In this document: one piece after another, positions 19,742 to 28,204 of the stretch
How the letters are laid out: each line of letters starts with the position of its first letter
How positions within the stretch are numbered: the stretch's first letter is position 1
Source: Siderastrea siderea
Lineage: Eukaryota; Cnidaria; Anthozoa; Scleractinia; Rhizangiidae
NCBI GenBank assembly: GCA_964030785.1
Contig: OZ034971.1
Span: forward strand, 42,734,804 to 42,798,803
Reading direction: 5' to 3'
DNA length: 64,000 bases
The notes under the pieces: generated by a model
What the model was told of the DNA's origin: nothing
The model's input: only the letters and a program-made list of their open reading frames with translations
Database searches by the model: none
Position numbers and translations under genes: made by a program

Positions 19742-20689
19742 TTACGGCGAAACACGGGACGACGAGGTTTGTACACTCGGTGCTCCTCCTTGTTTATAAC
19801 TGGTGACAATGCTATTGGTCATGGTGACATTAGCAATTTCACGTCCTTGGGCCAACTGTTCTTGATCTTGTAACAGCATACGTAAACGTCGTTGTAAATC
19901 CGCTTGACGCAAGGTACGAGGCTGTCGGCCAGAACTCCCAGATGTCCAAGATCCTCGAGGGGTGGCTGGATTAGAGGCCGGTGTCAAAGGTGTACCGGGA
20001 AAAAGTCGTCGTCGTCGCCCACGTCGTCCACCACGTCCTCCACGACGGCCGCCACCACCACCACCACCACCACCACCACCACCACCACCACCACCACCTC
20101 CTCCACCACCACCAGCACCACCAGCACCACCAGCACCACCACCACCAGCACCACCAGCACCACCAGCTCCAGCACCACCACCACGCCCGCCAGCACCACC
20201 AGCTCCAGCACCACCACCACGCCCACCAGCACCACCTCCACCAGCACCACCACCACGTCCGCCACCACGGCCACCACTACCACCACGTCCATTACCCCCA
20301 GCACCCGCTGCTGCTGCTGTCCGGCCACTTGGTGCTGTTCGCCAACCAGGTGGACTTCTCGGGGACTCCGGGGTGGTCTGGGGGCTTCGGAATGGGGGTG
20401 AATGGGATGCTCGACTTCCTACCCCAGCTGGGGAAGAGGCCTGTACAGGGGGTGCACCATCCAAATCGGGCCAGGTGGCCACTGTCCTGGGGGAGGGGAG
20501 ACTTCTCAAAAACTCCCTGAGGACCTCGGGGTGCATTTCCTCCATGGCGGCGTCCACAAGGCCTTCGTCTCCCGTGAAATACAGTTGTTGCAGGGTCCCT
20601 GGGGACATTTGATTGCCGCTGGCCGCTCCCACCCCGGCCGGGGACACGGTATCGTACGATTGCGGAGGTTGACGGTCATCATCGGCCAT
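19742..20689 (-). CDS. Gly-rich RGG-repeat protein
   Basis: Start ATG 20689 (MADDDRQPPQSYDTVSPAG) gives 315 residues; the upstream extension begins with TTG. Residues 1-95 are mixed and partly acidic with a possible helix (LVDAAMEEMHPEVLREFLRSL). The middle (about 130-225) is almost only Gly, Ala and Arg (RGGG, GGAGG), DNA-coded by a CCA/CCN microsatellite at about 20030-20290. The C-terminus is basic with a QADLQRRLRMLLQDQEQL helix. RGG domains bind nucleic acid and drive condensation, so a genome-packaging or replication-site role is possible. TATA-like CTATAAAG lies about 40 bp upstream. Confidence 0.65.
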   Translation of the reverse strand: MADDDRQPPQSYDTVSPAGVGAASGNQMSPGTLQQLYFTGDEGLVDAAMEEMHPEVLREFLRSLPSPRTVATWPDLDGAPPVQASSPAGVGSRASHSPPFRSPQTTPESPRSPPGWRTAPSGRTAAAAGAGGNGRGGSGGRGGGRGGGAGGGGAGGRGGGAGAGGAGGRGGGAGAGGAGGAGGGGAGGAGGAGGGGGGGGGGGGGGGGGGGGGGRRGGRGGRRGRRRRLFPGTPLTPASNPATPRGSWTSGSSGRQPRTLRQADLQRRLRMLLQDQEQLAQGREIANVTMTNSIVTSYKQGGAPSVQTSSSRVSP

Positions 20690-20729
20690 GGTTTGCTTTT
20701 CTCTTTTTACCTGTTCCAAGGGGCTCCCT

Positions 20730-21383
20730 TTATAGTCGTTTTTGATAGGTGCGAGTCCATCCTTCGTCTTTTAACAGGTGACTCAATACACGTTGTTGAT
20801 CGGAGGAGGCGGGGTGTAAATCCAAGACCAAATAGCCATACGGTCGTGTGGTGGCTTGATGAAACGTCTCCAACGTGTCTTTCCAAGTGGTCGGAAACGA
20901 TTGAAGCATGACATTGCGTACCCCTAATTGATCTCGGGGGTTCTTGAACGCCACGATGTAATGGGCATTGCGGGATATACTTTTCGCATAGCGACCCACG
21001 GGAAACATGTCTTGGCACAAGTAGAGCACCGTCACCCCTTGATGATGCGAATGTTTGGTGAATAAATCCAACACGCGTTTATCGTGACTCCCTTCATCCA
21101 TTAAATCATCCAAGACCAGGACCCCCTGTCCTTCAGGGAACCATTGCACTAAGGCCTCATGATCGGGAATCCCTTCGTGAAACACCACCCCTTGATCTTG
21201 CATGCCTTGAAATCGATCTTGCCAGGCCCCATAACAATAATGCCTTTGGGTCGGTGGGGTTTCAAACAACTCGGGGTTGTCTACCAAGAGTTTTTCCGTA
21301 AACGCGGTTTTCCCACATCCCGAAGGACCCACCACCAAGATAGAGGAGGGAGTATGAAAACGAAACGGTTTCCCCGTTTGCAT
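20730..21383 (-). CDS. Genome-packaging ATPase (FtsK/HerA, A32-like)
   Basis: The protein has 217 residues. Walker A is GPSGCGKT (19-26) and Walker B is GVLVLDDL (87-94); LYLCQD and VAFKNPRD further on fit the sensor regions of the adenovirus IVa2/poxvirus A32/Polinton ATPase group. It should power DNA loading into the capsid. Its length is typical for Polintons, and it sits beside the protease and major capsid genes as usual. No damage is visible. Confidence 0.95.
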   Translation of the reverse strand: MQTGKPFRFHTPSSILVVGPSGCGKTAFTEKLLVDNPELFETPPTQRHYCYGAWQDRFQGMQDQGVVFHEGIPDHEALVQWFPEGQGVLVLDDLMDEGSHDKRVLDLFTKHSHHQGVTVLYLCQDMFPVGRYAKSISRNAHYIVAFKNPRDQLGVRNVMLQSFPTTWKDTLETFHQATTRPYGYLVLDLHPASSDQQRVLSHLLKDEGWTRTYQKRL

Positions 21384-21428
21384 GATGATGACGAACTACC
21401 CTTAGGAAAAAAAAAGGCACCTTTTTAT

Positions 21429-21516
21429 TGGAATCGGTGGGACTCGAACCCACGCACGACCCTCCTCATGTATTCGAGGGGGGATCCAAAGGCTCTACCC
21501 ACTGAGCTACGACTCC
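21429..21516 (-). tRNA. tRNA-like gene, anticodon uncertain
   Basis: The 88 nt fold as tRNA at three arms: acceptor GGAGTCG with CGATTCC (one G-U), D-arm GCTC/GAGC, and a perfect T-arm GTGGG-TTCGAGT-CCCAC. The A box (TAGCTCAGTGGG) and B box (GGTTCGAGTCC) are consensus, and a T9 Pol III terminator follows (complement of 21407-21415). The anticodon arm is irregular: TTTGG/TCGAA would enclose an 8-nt loop, while CCCCCCTC can pair with GAGGAGGG instead. So it may be a long-variable-arm tRNA, an intron-bearing one, or a tRNA-derived element. Confidence 0.7.
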
Positions 21517-21544
21517 GACACCACTTTTTTCCAACAAATTTTAT

Positions 21545-22084
21545 TTAATGATTACATTGATGATACGGATGACAACAGAGTTGATACCATCTGGCTTCTT
21601 GGCCTACAATCAATTGTTGAAGGCGTTGACCGGCTTGATGGTCATTACTAACATAATCATGATCCGAAAACTCATTTAAAAACGCTTGCAAGGTCCGTCC
21701 ACGGGCTTTGGCTTTCAAATACAACAAGGCGTAATCACCACAACTCTTGCTTGAAATGGCTTGGAGGGACTTGCCATTGGTCACCACATACTTCCAATGT
21801 TGGACGATCCAATCTCGTAACGGGGTCGCTTGCACGTACGTGTCCATGGGCAAAGCATAACTGTCCAGGACTTCACACACCTTTCCATCGGTCCACACCG
21901 CTAACCAATGTTGTCCCGGTTGATCGTGTGGGTCGGTATTCACAATGTACCCTTGAGGTTGGGTCTTGACAGGAGTCTTGGGTAAACGATCACAGGCTAC
22001 CGTCCCATAAAAGACCGGGTTCAATTGGGGGTCGTCTCGGGCTAAATAATCCAACTGTACATTATTCAAGGCCACATGTTCCAT
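21545..22084 (-). CDS. Adenain-type cysteine protease
   Basis: Start ATG 22084 (MEHVALNNVQLDY) lies 4 bp after the capsid gene stop and gives 179 residues; the longer frame would run into the capsid gene. Catalytic residues are H59 in GQHWLAVW, D74 in VLDSYALP, Q108 in SLQAISSKSCG and C115, the order of the adenovirus protease (C5 family, Ulp1-like fold). It should cleave capsid and core precursors during maturation; candidate targets are the QRGG-bearing proteins of this element. Confidence 0.93.
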   Translation of the reverse strand: MEHVALNNVQLDYLARDDPQLNPVFYGTVACDRLPKTPVKTQPQGYIVNTDPHDQPGQHWLAVWTDGKVCEVLDSYALPMDTYVQATPLRDWIVQHWKYVVTNGKSLQAISSKSCGDYALLYLKAKARGRTLQAFLNEFSDHDYVSNDHQAGQRLQQLIVGQEARWYQLCCHPYHQCNH

Positions 22085-22088
22085 TTCT

Positions 22089-23489
22089 TCAGTGCTGGTA
22101 AATGTTATACAACACGGCTCCGTTCCTGTCAATCTCCAGCAAATTCTCAAATTCTCCATACACGAGTACGGTTATATTGACACCGGGGGCAGCTCCAAAT
22201 TCCAACACCAGTTGTAAATCACCTGTTTGCTTGGGGTTGAGGTTTTGACTGTCAGCACATCCATTGGCCACATTGTCAAACATGAACAAGGTACAATTTT
22301 TAGCTTGGCCCCAATCCAGCAGTTCTACCATATTGCCTTTCTTTTTACACCAAGCACCACTGGCTTGCAGAAAACGGAAGTAGCCTAGATTATCTCGGGT
22401 GCCATTGTTGTGCACTAACTGGAGGGTTTCATAAGGGTACTCTTCTCCTCTGACAATCTGTTTAATGGAGGTCAGACCAAATTTCTGGAAACAGAACGGA
22501 TCTCGGGTCACATCTCCATTGAAGGCACGGCTGTCCAGTAACCCCACAATCAATCGGTCAGGTATTCTGTTTTGAAACAGGTTCGGGATATCAAAGCGGA
22601 CCAGGTTGTTTTGCATGCTGAAAGTCCGGATTTCACTGCGGACGGTCGGGTAAGCCGCCACTTGGCCTTCATTGTGTCTTTTTTCAGATATACTCTGGTA
22701 GATGGCGTCATTCAAACGCAGTTGACAGAGATGAAACCGTAGTTTCACATCCCCTTCCATCAATCGGCCAGCTAGAGCCACTCCATTCAAAAACAGGCTG
22801 GGGCTGTTGAAATGAAATTTCATCTTGATTTCGATGCCTGGCACCAACAGTTTGCCAGTGTGAAAGACTTCCAAGTGGGGGGTAAACACTAGACTGTGGG
22901 TGACACCTGCAGCATACTTGGCGGTTTCGGCTACCATGGCGGCCAAGGCTCCTTTGTGATGGGCGGGGAGATCCCGGTAGTCATTATGTGGTGCTGCACT
23001 GTTGGTATTGTTGTCCGTCCATTGGGGTGGGAAATCCACTTGATTGTACCATCCTTGGGGTCCTAACACGGTCTTGCCATCTTCTCGATCATAATTCAGC
23101 AAGGTTTCTAGGTAAGCTTTGTAATGATACGTGTCGGATTGTGGACTGATCAACGTGCCATTCAACTGCAAGTCAATTTGTTTGATGATGGAATGGGCCA
23201 AATTATTGACGGGCCACAATTTCTCCGCGGCCACCAAGTTCCCGTTATCATCCTTTTTCAAACTCAATTCCATGGTAAAGTAACTGCGTCCCAAATCCAC
23301 AAAATCGTCCAACCCCGGTATGATGAATTCCATGGGATTGATACCCGTGGTGGTGGGTTGGATGGTGACCATGCGATAGGCATTGATGCTAATGTCGGTC
23401 GGTGGCACCTTGAAAATCCGTAAGGCAGGGTTGACGGTCCCTTCGGAACGCTCGTGAGCCGGGGCGGTTTGCGTACTCACGTCAGGCAT
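22089..23489 (-). CDS. Major capsid protein, double jelly-roll (hexon-like)
   Basis: Start ATG 23489 (MPDVSTQTAPAHERSEG) leaves 2 bp to the upstream gene; an in-frame ATG at 23498 would overlap it. The product has 466 residues. NPMEFIIPGLDDFVDLGRSY and the following INKL-type block (WPVNNLAHSIIKQIDLQLNG) match the conserved start of Polinton capsid proteins, often annotated in animals as F54H12.2-like. It forms the trimeric shell subunits. TATAAAAA lies about 43 bp upstream (plus positions 23532-23539). The gene is intact. Confidence 0.93.
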   Translation of the reverse strand: MPDVSTQTAPAHERSEGTVNPALRIFKVPPTDISINAYRMVTIQPTTTGINPMEFIIPGLDDFVDLGRSYFTMELSLKKDDNGNLVAAEKLWPVNNLAHSIIKQIDLQLNGTLISPQSDTYHYKAYLETLLNYDREDGKTVLGPQGWYNQVDFPPQWTDNNTNSAAPHNDYRDLPAHHKGALAAMVAETAKYAAGVTHSLVFTPHLEVFHTGKLLVPGIEIKMKFHFNSPSLFLNGVALAGRLMEGDVKLRFHLCQLRLNDAIYQSISEKRHNEGQVAAYPTVRSEIRTFSMQNNLVRFDIPNLFQNRIPDRLIVGLLDSRAFNGDVTRDPFCFQKFGLTSIKQIVRGEEYPYETLQLVHNNGTRDNLGYFRFLQASGAWCKKKGNMVELLDWGQAKNCTLFMFDNVANGCADSQNLNPKQTGDLQLVLEFGAAPGVNITVLVYGEFENLLEIDRNGAVLYNIYQH

Positions 23490-23491
23490 GT

Positions 23492-23716
23492 TTAACATCG
23501 TCGAGTGGTACCCCGTCGTCGTCGTGAGGGGTTTTTATAGCGTCGTCGACGGGCTAAACGTTGTCTCAAATCAAACCCGGGAACTCTGATCACCTCGGGA
23601 CTTAACCATCCACCACGTTGTCGTCGCATGAGTTTCCAAAACGGATACAGTCCACCCCATTGAGACAACCCTCGATTACTACGAATCCGTCGAGGTCGTG
23701 AATGCACGGGTTCCAT
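23492..23716 (-). CDS. Small Arg-rich protein with QRGG motif
   Basis: The protein has 74 residues. It contains LMRRQRGGWL (about 29-38) in the middle and an arginine-rich C-terminus (RRRRYKNPSRRRRGTTRR). Its ATG shares a base with the stop codon of the preceding gene (TAATG), and it ends 2 bp before the capsid start. It resembles the other basic core-like proteins. Cleavage after QRGG would release a basic C-terminal half. Confidence 0.6.
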   Translation of the reverse strand: MEPVHSRPRRIRSNRGLSQWGGLYPFWKLMRRQRGGWLSPEVIRVPGFDLRQRLARRRRYKNPSRRRRGTTRRC

Positions 23717-24042
23717 TAGACTCCCAAAATATCACGTGCACGTTTGGTTTGTTTGGGAAATAAGGCAGTGGCTACACGCACGGCGTCTTTCACGTTCTTA
23801 TGACTCAACGCTTTCTTGGCTTGTTTGGTGATTTCCTTTTTAAGGACTTGTTCGGCTTTGCGTTTAACACCGCGTGTCAAACCCGTTTCCAAGCCTCTCT
23901 TGATATTACTAGGCAATTTTAAAGGATTTCGCGTCCTTATAAGACCTTGCAACCCCCCACGCATCAGATCCGTCATCACTCCTTTGCCTTGTTGATCATA
24001 CCACTCGTCGGTTCGAAATCGTGTCAAACTTCCCCCACGCAT
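23716..24042 (-). CDS. Basic core-like protein, adenain-site bearing
   Basis: The protein has 108 residues beginning MRGGSLTRF. A second site, DLMRGGLQ (about 25-32), fits the adenovirus protease pattern (M/I/L)-x-G-G. The remainder is lysine/arginine-rich and helical (KRKAEQVLKKEITKQAKKAL). A TATAAAAA motif lies about 60 bp upstream (24099-24106). Likely a DNA-condensing or cement protein; no family recognised. Confidence 0.6.
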   Translation of the reverse strand: MRGGSLTRFRTDEWYDQQGKGVMTDLMRGGLQGLIRTRNPLKLPSNIKRGLETGLTRGVKRKAEQVLKKEITKQAKKALSHKNVKDAVRVATALFPKQTKRARDILGV

Positions 24043-24112
24043 GGTGCCTTCTTCTTCACCAGGGATAAACGTTTTGTTTAGGCTTTATGGGACTCCCCTT
24101 TTTATACCGTCA

Positions 24113-24298
24113 TCATCGTCGTCGTCGTTTTTTCCGAAAAGCGGCTTCCAACCCTTTTTTAGCCCCGTAACTCGCGGCACCACTTGCGGCACCCAACGCC
24201 ACAGCTTTTCCTCCAGCGATCAAGGCTGGAATGAGGGCGGCCAGGGGCAAGAGGCCCCCTCGTTGCCTTCTCCTTCGACGCACTCTTGTCTTGGGCAT
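24113..24298 (-). CDS. 61-residue core / membrane-active-like peptide
   Basis: The protein starts MPKTRVRRRRRQRGGLL, continues with a long hydrophobic Ala/Gly/Leu segment (about 17-45) and ends RKKRRRR. Arginines, QRGG and hydrophobic stretch are in the same order as in the 55-residue protein at 18641-18808, so they may be paralogs. TATAAAAA at 24328-24335 lies 30-37 bp upstream. A role like the adenovirus VI or X peptides is possible but inferred only from composition. Confidence 0.6.
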   Translation of the reverse strand: MPKTRVRRRRRQRGGLLPLAALIPALIAGGKAVALGAASGAASYGAKKGLEAAFRKKRRRR

Positions 24299-24336
24299 CT
24301 TTGTTTGTTTTCACAACTCTTGTTTTCTTTTTATAC

Positions 24337-24573
24337 TCACATGACGTTGCACGTAAACGATTCCCCCGCCCACCGTTTGCGTTTCCCACTTCGCATTTCT
24401 TCCATACGTTTCTTCGTTGATCTTAGGTAATTCTTTTTGGCTAACTTTTCTACCCCTTTGGTGATGGACCAAGCGGCCTTAGGAATCCCGGCAATCACCG
24501 CGTTGACCCCTTCCCCCGCTTGTGGACGCTGTGGTCGGCGTCGTCGTCGTCGTCGTCGTCGTTTCGGAGGCAT
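24337..24573 (-). CDS. 78-residue basic protein
   Basis: The protein begins MPPKRRRRRRRRRPQRPQAGEGVN, a run of nine arginines followed by PQAGEG where its neighbours have QRGG. The rest is helical and basic (SITKGVEKLAKKNYLRSTKKRMEEM). It lies in the core-protein block and shares the poly-Arg start. The GEG variant might still be a protease site (x-G-x-G type). Confidence 0.55.
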   Translation of the reverse strand: MPPKRRRRRRRRRPQRPQAGEGVNAVIAGIPKAAWSITKGVEKLAKKNYLRSTKKRMEEMRSGKRKRWAGESFTCNVM

Positions 24574-24606
24574 GATTGATTTGGGTTCCCTTCTCGTCTC
24601 TCTTTT

Positions 24607-25641
24607 TTATGTCTTTTTGAAGTGTAACGTGACAATGGTATGACCTTCACCAAACTTGACCAAGTCTCCTCCGGCACCAATCGTTTCAGCCACTTGAACG
24701 TGAATCATTTCCACCACCTCGTTACGAAGAGACATGTAATGAATGTGCAACGGTTCAAAATACAGGGTGCCGCGTGCTTCTCGCTTGTACTGGATTTCAC
24801 GCAACAAATCAGTCACGCGATTGCCAACCATCATACTGCCTGCCACGTCGGAGTACACGTGCAACGATCGGGTGGGTTCCCCCACCACGGCACGAAATGC
24901 TACATTCAAGTTGGTGAAACGCCAACCACAACTCATACTCAATTCCATATAGTCTTCCACTCGACTGGTGGTCCAAAACACTGGGTTCCCCTCCTTATCG
25001 GTGATATCCTTCCAATCGCTGTTGTTGGTGATGTCGGGGACTTGATCCCCCATGAAGTCTTGCTGTAAGTTCGGCCCCAAAATCCATCCGCTGGTGATTT
25101 TACGTAACCATCCCATCTTGGCAGCTAACTTGGTATGAACGGCAAAGGAGGGCGTGCGAACGGAACCATCATGAGAGACGTTCGTGTTGTCAATCAGCAG
25201 ATCCTCCCCTTCCCAACGAAACTTGACGTACGTGTGTTTGCCTTTATCGTCCAAAAACGTACCCCCTTGGATAACCGATTCCCGTCGTTTCTGTTCCACA
25301 TGAGTAATGGCGGCTTTCATAAAACTCACCCCGTCCACCACCCAATCCCAGTCTTTAATATCATCAATTTTGGTCACGGCCGCTCCATATTTGTTGTAGG
25401 TACCACCGCTTTTACTGGGTGCTTTCAGGTGCCATTTGATACCTAAGACGTGTTGTCCTTTCATCACCAACTGATACAAATTGACGCGCGCATCCGGTAA
25501 GGAAATGGCACTCAACCCCACTTGCCATCCACCCCCTGTGAGCTGTAACGGTTGAGGTAAACGAATCTTGAAGGAATTGGCTTGGTTGTTGGGAAATTCA
25601 CGTCGGTTGGCATGACTGGGTAACGTCACGTAAAACGACAT
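24607..25641 (-). CDS. Capsid-accessory protein, paralog 1
   Basis: The protein has 344 residues starting MSFYVTLPSHANRREFPNNQ. It is clearly paralogous to the next gene (25652-26692): shared blocks include FYVTL.SHA..EFP.N, RLP.P....G.GW.VG, SLP, LGPNLLQ/LQQ, PTRSLHVYSD/STRPLHVYCD with SMVG.R.TDLLREI.Y, and a C-terminal NEVVE....Q.AET..GDLVKFGEG.T..TLHFK. Such FYVTLPS proteins occur in pairs or singly in many animal Polintons. A penton-, fibre- or minor-capsid role is possible but not shown here. Confidence 0.75.
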   Translation of the reverse strand: MSFYVTLPSHANRREFPNNQANSFKIRLPQPLQLTGGGWQVGLSAISLPDARVNLYQLVMKGQHVLGIKWHLKAPSKSGGTYNKYGAAVTKIDDIKDWDWVVDGVSFMKAAITHVEQKRRESVIQGGTFLDDKGKHTYVKFRWEGEDLLIDNTNVSHDGSVRTPSFAVHTKLAAKMGWLRKITSGWILGPNLQQDFMGDQVPDITNNSDWKDITDKEGNPVFWTTSRVEDYMELSMSCGWRFTNLNVAFRAVVGEPTRSLHVYSDVAGSMMVGNRVTDLLREIQYKREARGTLYFEPLHIHYMSLRNEVVEMIHVQVAETIGAGGDLVKFGEGHTIVTLHFKKT

Positions 25642-25651
25642 TTTGTCTTCT

Positions 25652-26692
25652 TCACACCACCACTTCCCTTTTAAAGTGGAGGGTCAGGAGGGTACGCCCT
25701 TCACCAAATTTCACCAGATCCCCATTGGTTTCGGCCATCTGGGTTTCGACGATTTCTACCACTTCGTTGCGTACTGGGATATATTGAATATGTCGAGGTT
25801 CAAAGTGGGTGGTGTTTTGAGGCTGGTACTTGATTTCTCTTAAGAGATCGGTGATGCGACCCCCTACCATGCTGCTGGTCCCTACATCACAATACACGTG
25901 CAAAGGACGCGTGGAGGGAAATTCCAACGAGGGACGAAAGGTCTTGTTCACATTCACAAACCGCCAAGGACACGATAGACTCAATTTCAGATAATCCCCC
26001 TCCACTTTCCAAAAGATGGGGTTGTTGGCGGCATCGCGGATATCGGTCGGGGTGGGAATGGAGTCCGAATGAAATTCTTGCAAGAGATTCGGACCCAATC
26101 GATACTGGCCGGGGGACACTTGTTCAATCCATCCCATTCTCAGGGCCAAGGTTCTGCCCCATGACACGTGTGCTACTTGTCGTGTGTAATCCACATTGGT
26201 GGTATTCAACAACAAATCCCCTTCGGAGGTCCATTCAAAGGTCGGGTATAATTTAACGCCATTGTCCTCGGCCCATTTGTTTTTGGGTTCGGTTTGTTTG
26301 GCACGGGCTTGCACGTAACGGTACACCAGTTGATGAAAAAAGTGCGATCCCGTCGACGAGGCCATCTCCTTTCTCATATCTCGACCGTAGACAGTGAGTT
26401 CGCGACGTTGATGCCACCATCGATCGTTGCCTTGATCGTCTTGGGAATACACCCGTTCGTGCCATCGTACGTACAACAGAGGATGGGAATCGCCCACGCC
26501 TCCTTCTTCCGCTATCACGGGAATGGTGGGTAAGGATAAACTCACCATACCCACCATCCATCCTCGTCCCATAAATCGAATGGGTTTAGGCAATCGGTTT
26601 CTGAAATGATGACTCTTGTTCCCAGGAAACTCTTTGGTACTCGCATGACTCATCAACGTCACGTAAAACGAAGAGTTGGGCACCAATGTCAT
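25652..26692 (-). CDS. Capsid-accessory protein, paralog 2
   Basis: The protein has 346 residues starting MTLVPNSSFYVTLMSHASTKEFPGN and is the same length and layout as paralog 1, 10 bp downstream. The C-terminal block FEPRHIQYIPVRNEVVEIVETQMAET..GDLVKFGEG matches its partner, while the central third is diverged, suggesting an old duplication with split roles. Its start lies 4 bp after the integrase stop. Both copies are intact. Confidence 0.75.
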   Translation of the reverse strand: MTLVPNSSFYVTLMSHASTKEFPGNKSHHFRNRLPKPIRFMGRGWMVGMVSLSLPTIPVIAEEGGVGDSHPLLYVRWHERVYSQDDQGNDRWWHQRRELTVYGRDMRKEMASSTGSHFFHQLVYRYVQARAKQTEPKNKWAEDNGVKLYPTFEWTSEGDLLLNTTNVDYTRQVAHVSWGRTLALRMGWIEQVSPGQYRLGPNLLQEFHSDSIPTPTDIRDAANNPIFWKVEGDYLKLSLSCPWRFVNVNKTFRPSLEFPSTRPLHVYCDVGTSSMVGGRITDLLREIKYQPQNTTHFEPRHIQYIPVRNEVVEIVETQMAETNGDLVKFGEGRTLLTLHFKREVVV

Positions 26693-26696
26693 TGTT

Positions 26697-27857
26697 TTAG
26701 CGGCGTCGTCGTCGTTTGCGGGGTTGAAGGGATTTCACGTCTCCACGAGCAATCCAACTATTGTACTTGTCGGGCCACCCTTTCCACTTGACCAACCAAC
26801 GACCTTTTTGTCGCTTAAGTACCTTCTCAATCCGAAACACCTCGGACACATGGACTTTTTGTAAATCCTCTTCATAAAACGTACCTTGGACGGGGGTCTC
26901 ATCCCATTCGCGAATCTTATACGTGGGTACAGGACCAGGGATCACACGATGCACCACAAACACTTCTTCGGTCCAACCGGGTAAATAGCCTTTTTCAAAG
27001 GTACGATGAATCGTATTGAGACGGACATGATCCCCCACCTTCAATTGGGGTTTTTTGTAGCCTTTCAATCGTTGGGCATACAATCGTTTCCACACGGCTT
27101 CTTCGTTGTCCCACGTCACGTTTTCGGGGGGCATACCAATACTTCGATGACGGGTGGCATTATACCCCTGCACCAACTCGGGTAAGACATTGTCAAATTT
27201 CAACGTGTTGGCCGCGGTCAAATAACGGTATAACCGTTCTTTCAAGGTGCGGTTAAATCGTTCCACCACACTGGCTTTCGCATCCCCTTCGGTCGAAAAA
27301 TGATGGATGTCTTGCTCGTCGACCCATCGTTGAAAGGTCCGATTATAAAATTCTTTCCCTCGATCCGTTTGCAATCGATTCGGGTGACGTCCTCCTTGTC
27401 TCACAATCTTCTCAAAGGCTTTCACGAGGGCCACGCCGGTTTTGGTTTTCAACGGTTCGACCCACGCGTACTTGGACAAGACATCCACCACGGTCAACAA
27501 GTAGCGTATACCCCGATTATGTTTGGCCAAACGTTGTACTTCCACTAAATCCGCGGCCCATTGATCATCCAACCCCCCTACGATCACGGGTAAGGTAGCA
27601 AAACGACGACGTCGTGGTTTATGCAAGGTGTAACCCACATCCTGTTCCAACACCTGTTGGGCTTTTTTCAAAGGGAGACCCTGGGCTTTAGCAAATCGTT
27701 GCACCCCACCTAAACTCCCCGGGGCACCAGGATCATGGTAACGCTTCAACCATTGTTGCGAGACATTGGCCTTCTTCTTCGTTGACGAAACCTTGGTTTT
27801 CTTCTTCAACCATGAGGACGACGAACTCCAGCGTTGGGTTCTCTTTCGAGGGGCCAT
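26697..27857 (-). CDS. INT: Retrovirus-like integrase with chromodomain
   Basis: The product is about 386-390 residues (ATG at 27869 or 27857; numbering here is from 27869). The rve core has D107 (DQWAADLVE), D169 (LQTDRGKEF) and E203 (VVERFNRTLKERL). A chromodomain follows at about 343-383 (VFRIEKVLKRQKGRWLVKWKGWPDKYNSWI pattern, split here by family consensus), then a poly-Arg tail. It inserts the linear genome and makes the 6-bp duplication. The chromodomain may steer it to marked chromatin. Its N-terminus overlaps the next gene by about 50 bp. Confidence 0.95.
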   Translation of the reverse strand: MAPRKRTQRWSSSSSWLKKKTKVSSTKKKANVSQQWLKRYHDPGAPGSLGGVQRFAKAQGLPLKKAQQVLEQDVGYTLHKPRRRRFATLPVIVGGLDDQWAADLVEVQRLAKHNRGIRYLLTVVDVLSKYAWVEPLKTKTGVALVKAFEKIVRQGGRHPNRLQTDRGKEFYNRTFQRWVDEQDIHHFSTEGDAKASVVERFNRTLKERLYRYLTAANTLKFDNVLPELVQGYNATRHRSIGMPPENVTWDNEEAVWKRLYAQRLKGYKKPQLKVGDHVRLNTIHRTFEKGYLPGWTEEVFVVHRVIPGPVPTYKIREWDETPVQGTFYEEDLQKVHVSEVFRIEKVLKRQKGRWLVKWKGWPDKYNSWIARGDVKSLQPRKRRRRR

Positions 27858-28204
27858 ACTTTTTGGCATTCACCCCATAAGGTCGATATGGTAGGGACCG
27901 TGTGGGGATGCGCCTTTTGAATGATTTGATACCATCGCCATGCCTCTGGGTGAGCTTTTAACCATAAGACAAACACCACCCATCGATATAGGTTGTGGTC
28001 CACATGGGTTTCTTCAAAGAGGTGGAGAGGATGCGTGTCCTCGGGACATGGGGGTATGGGGATTTGAGACCCGGGTTGATGATCATATAAGACTTGACAA
28101 AGGGTTTGATGACATTGCCATTGCCCCAGGGACAAGACAGACTCCCACACATCACATACAGACTCCATGGTGACATTGATAAAACATTTTATTCGTTCTC
28201 TCAT
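27806..28204 (-). CDS. Unknown 132-residue Trp/His-rich protein
   Basis: ATG 28204 directly follows the TAA stop of the zinc-finger gene (stop and start adjacent), and a second ATG in good context lies at 28168 (MESVCDVWESVLSLGQWQ). The protein is rich in Trp, His and Cys (WQCHQTLCQVL; HPEAWRWYQIIQKAHPH) and ends inside the integrase start in another frame. I do not recognise it. The tight packing and lack of stops favour a real gene. Confidence 0.5.
   Translation of the reverse strand: MRERIKCFINVTMESVCDVWESVLSLGQWQCHQTLCQVLYDHQPGSQIPIPPCPEDTHPLHLFEETHVDHNLYRWVVFVLWLKAHPEAWRWYQIIQKAHPHTVPTISTLWGECQKVWPLEREPNAGVRRPHG

Noticed and set aside
19904..20612. Plus-strand Pro-rich, His-rich and Thr-rich frames
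   Set aside because: They are other readings of the CCA/CCN repeat within the RGG protein gene.
26697..27857. Integrase as part of an LTR retrotransposon
   Set aside because: No reverse transcriptase, protease-gag or LTRs lie nearby, and the gene sits in a Polinton gene set.
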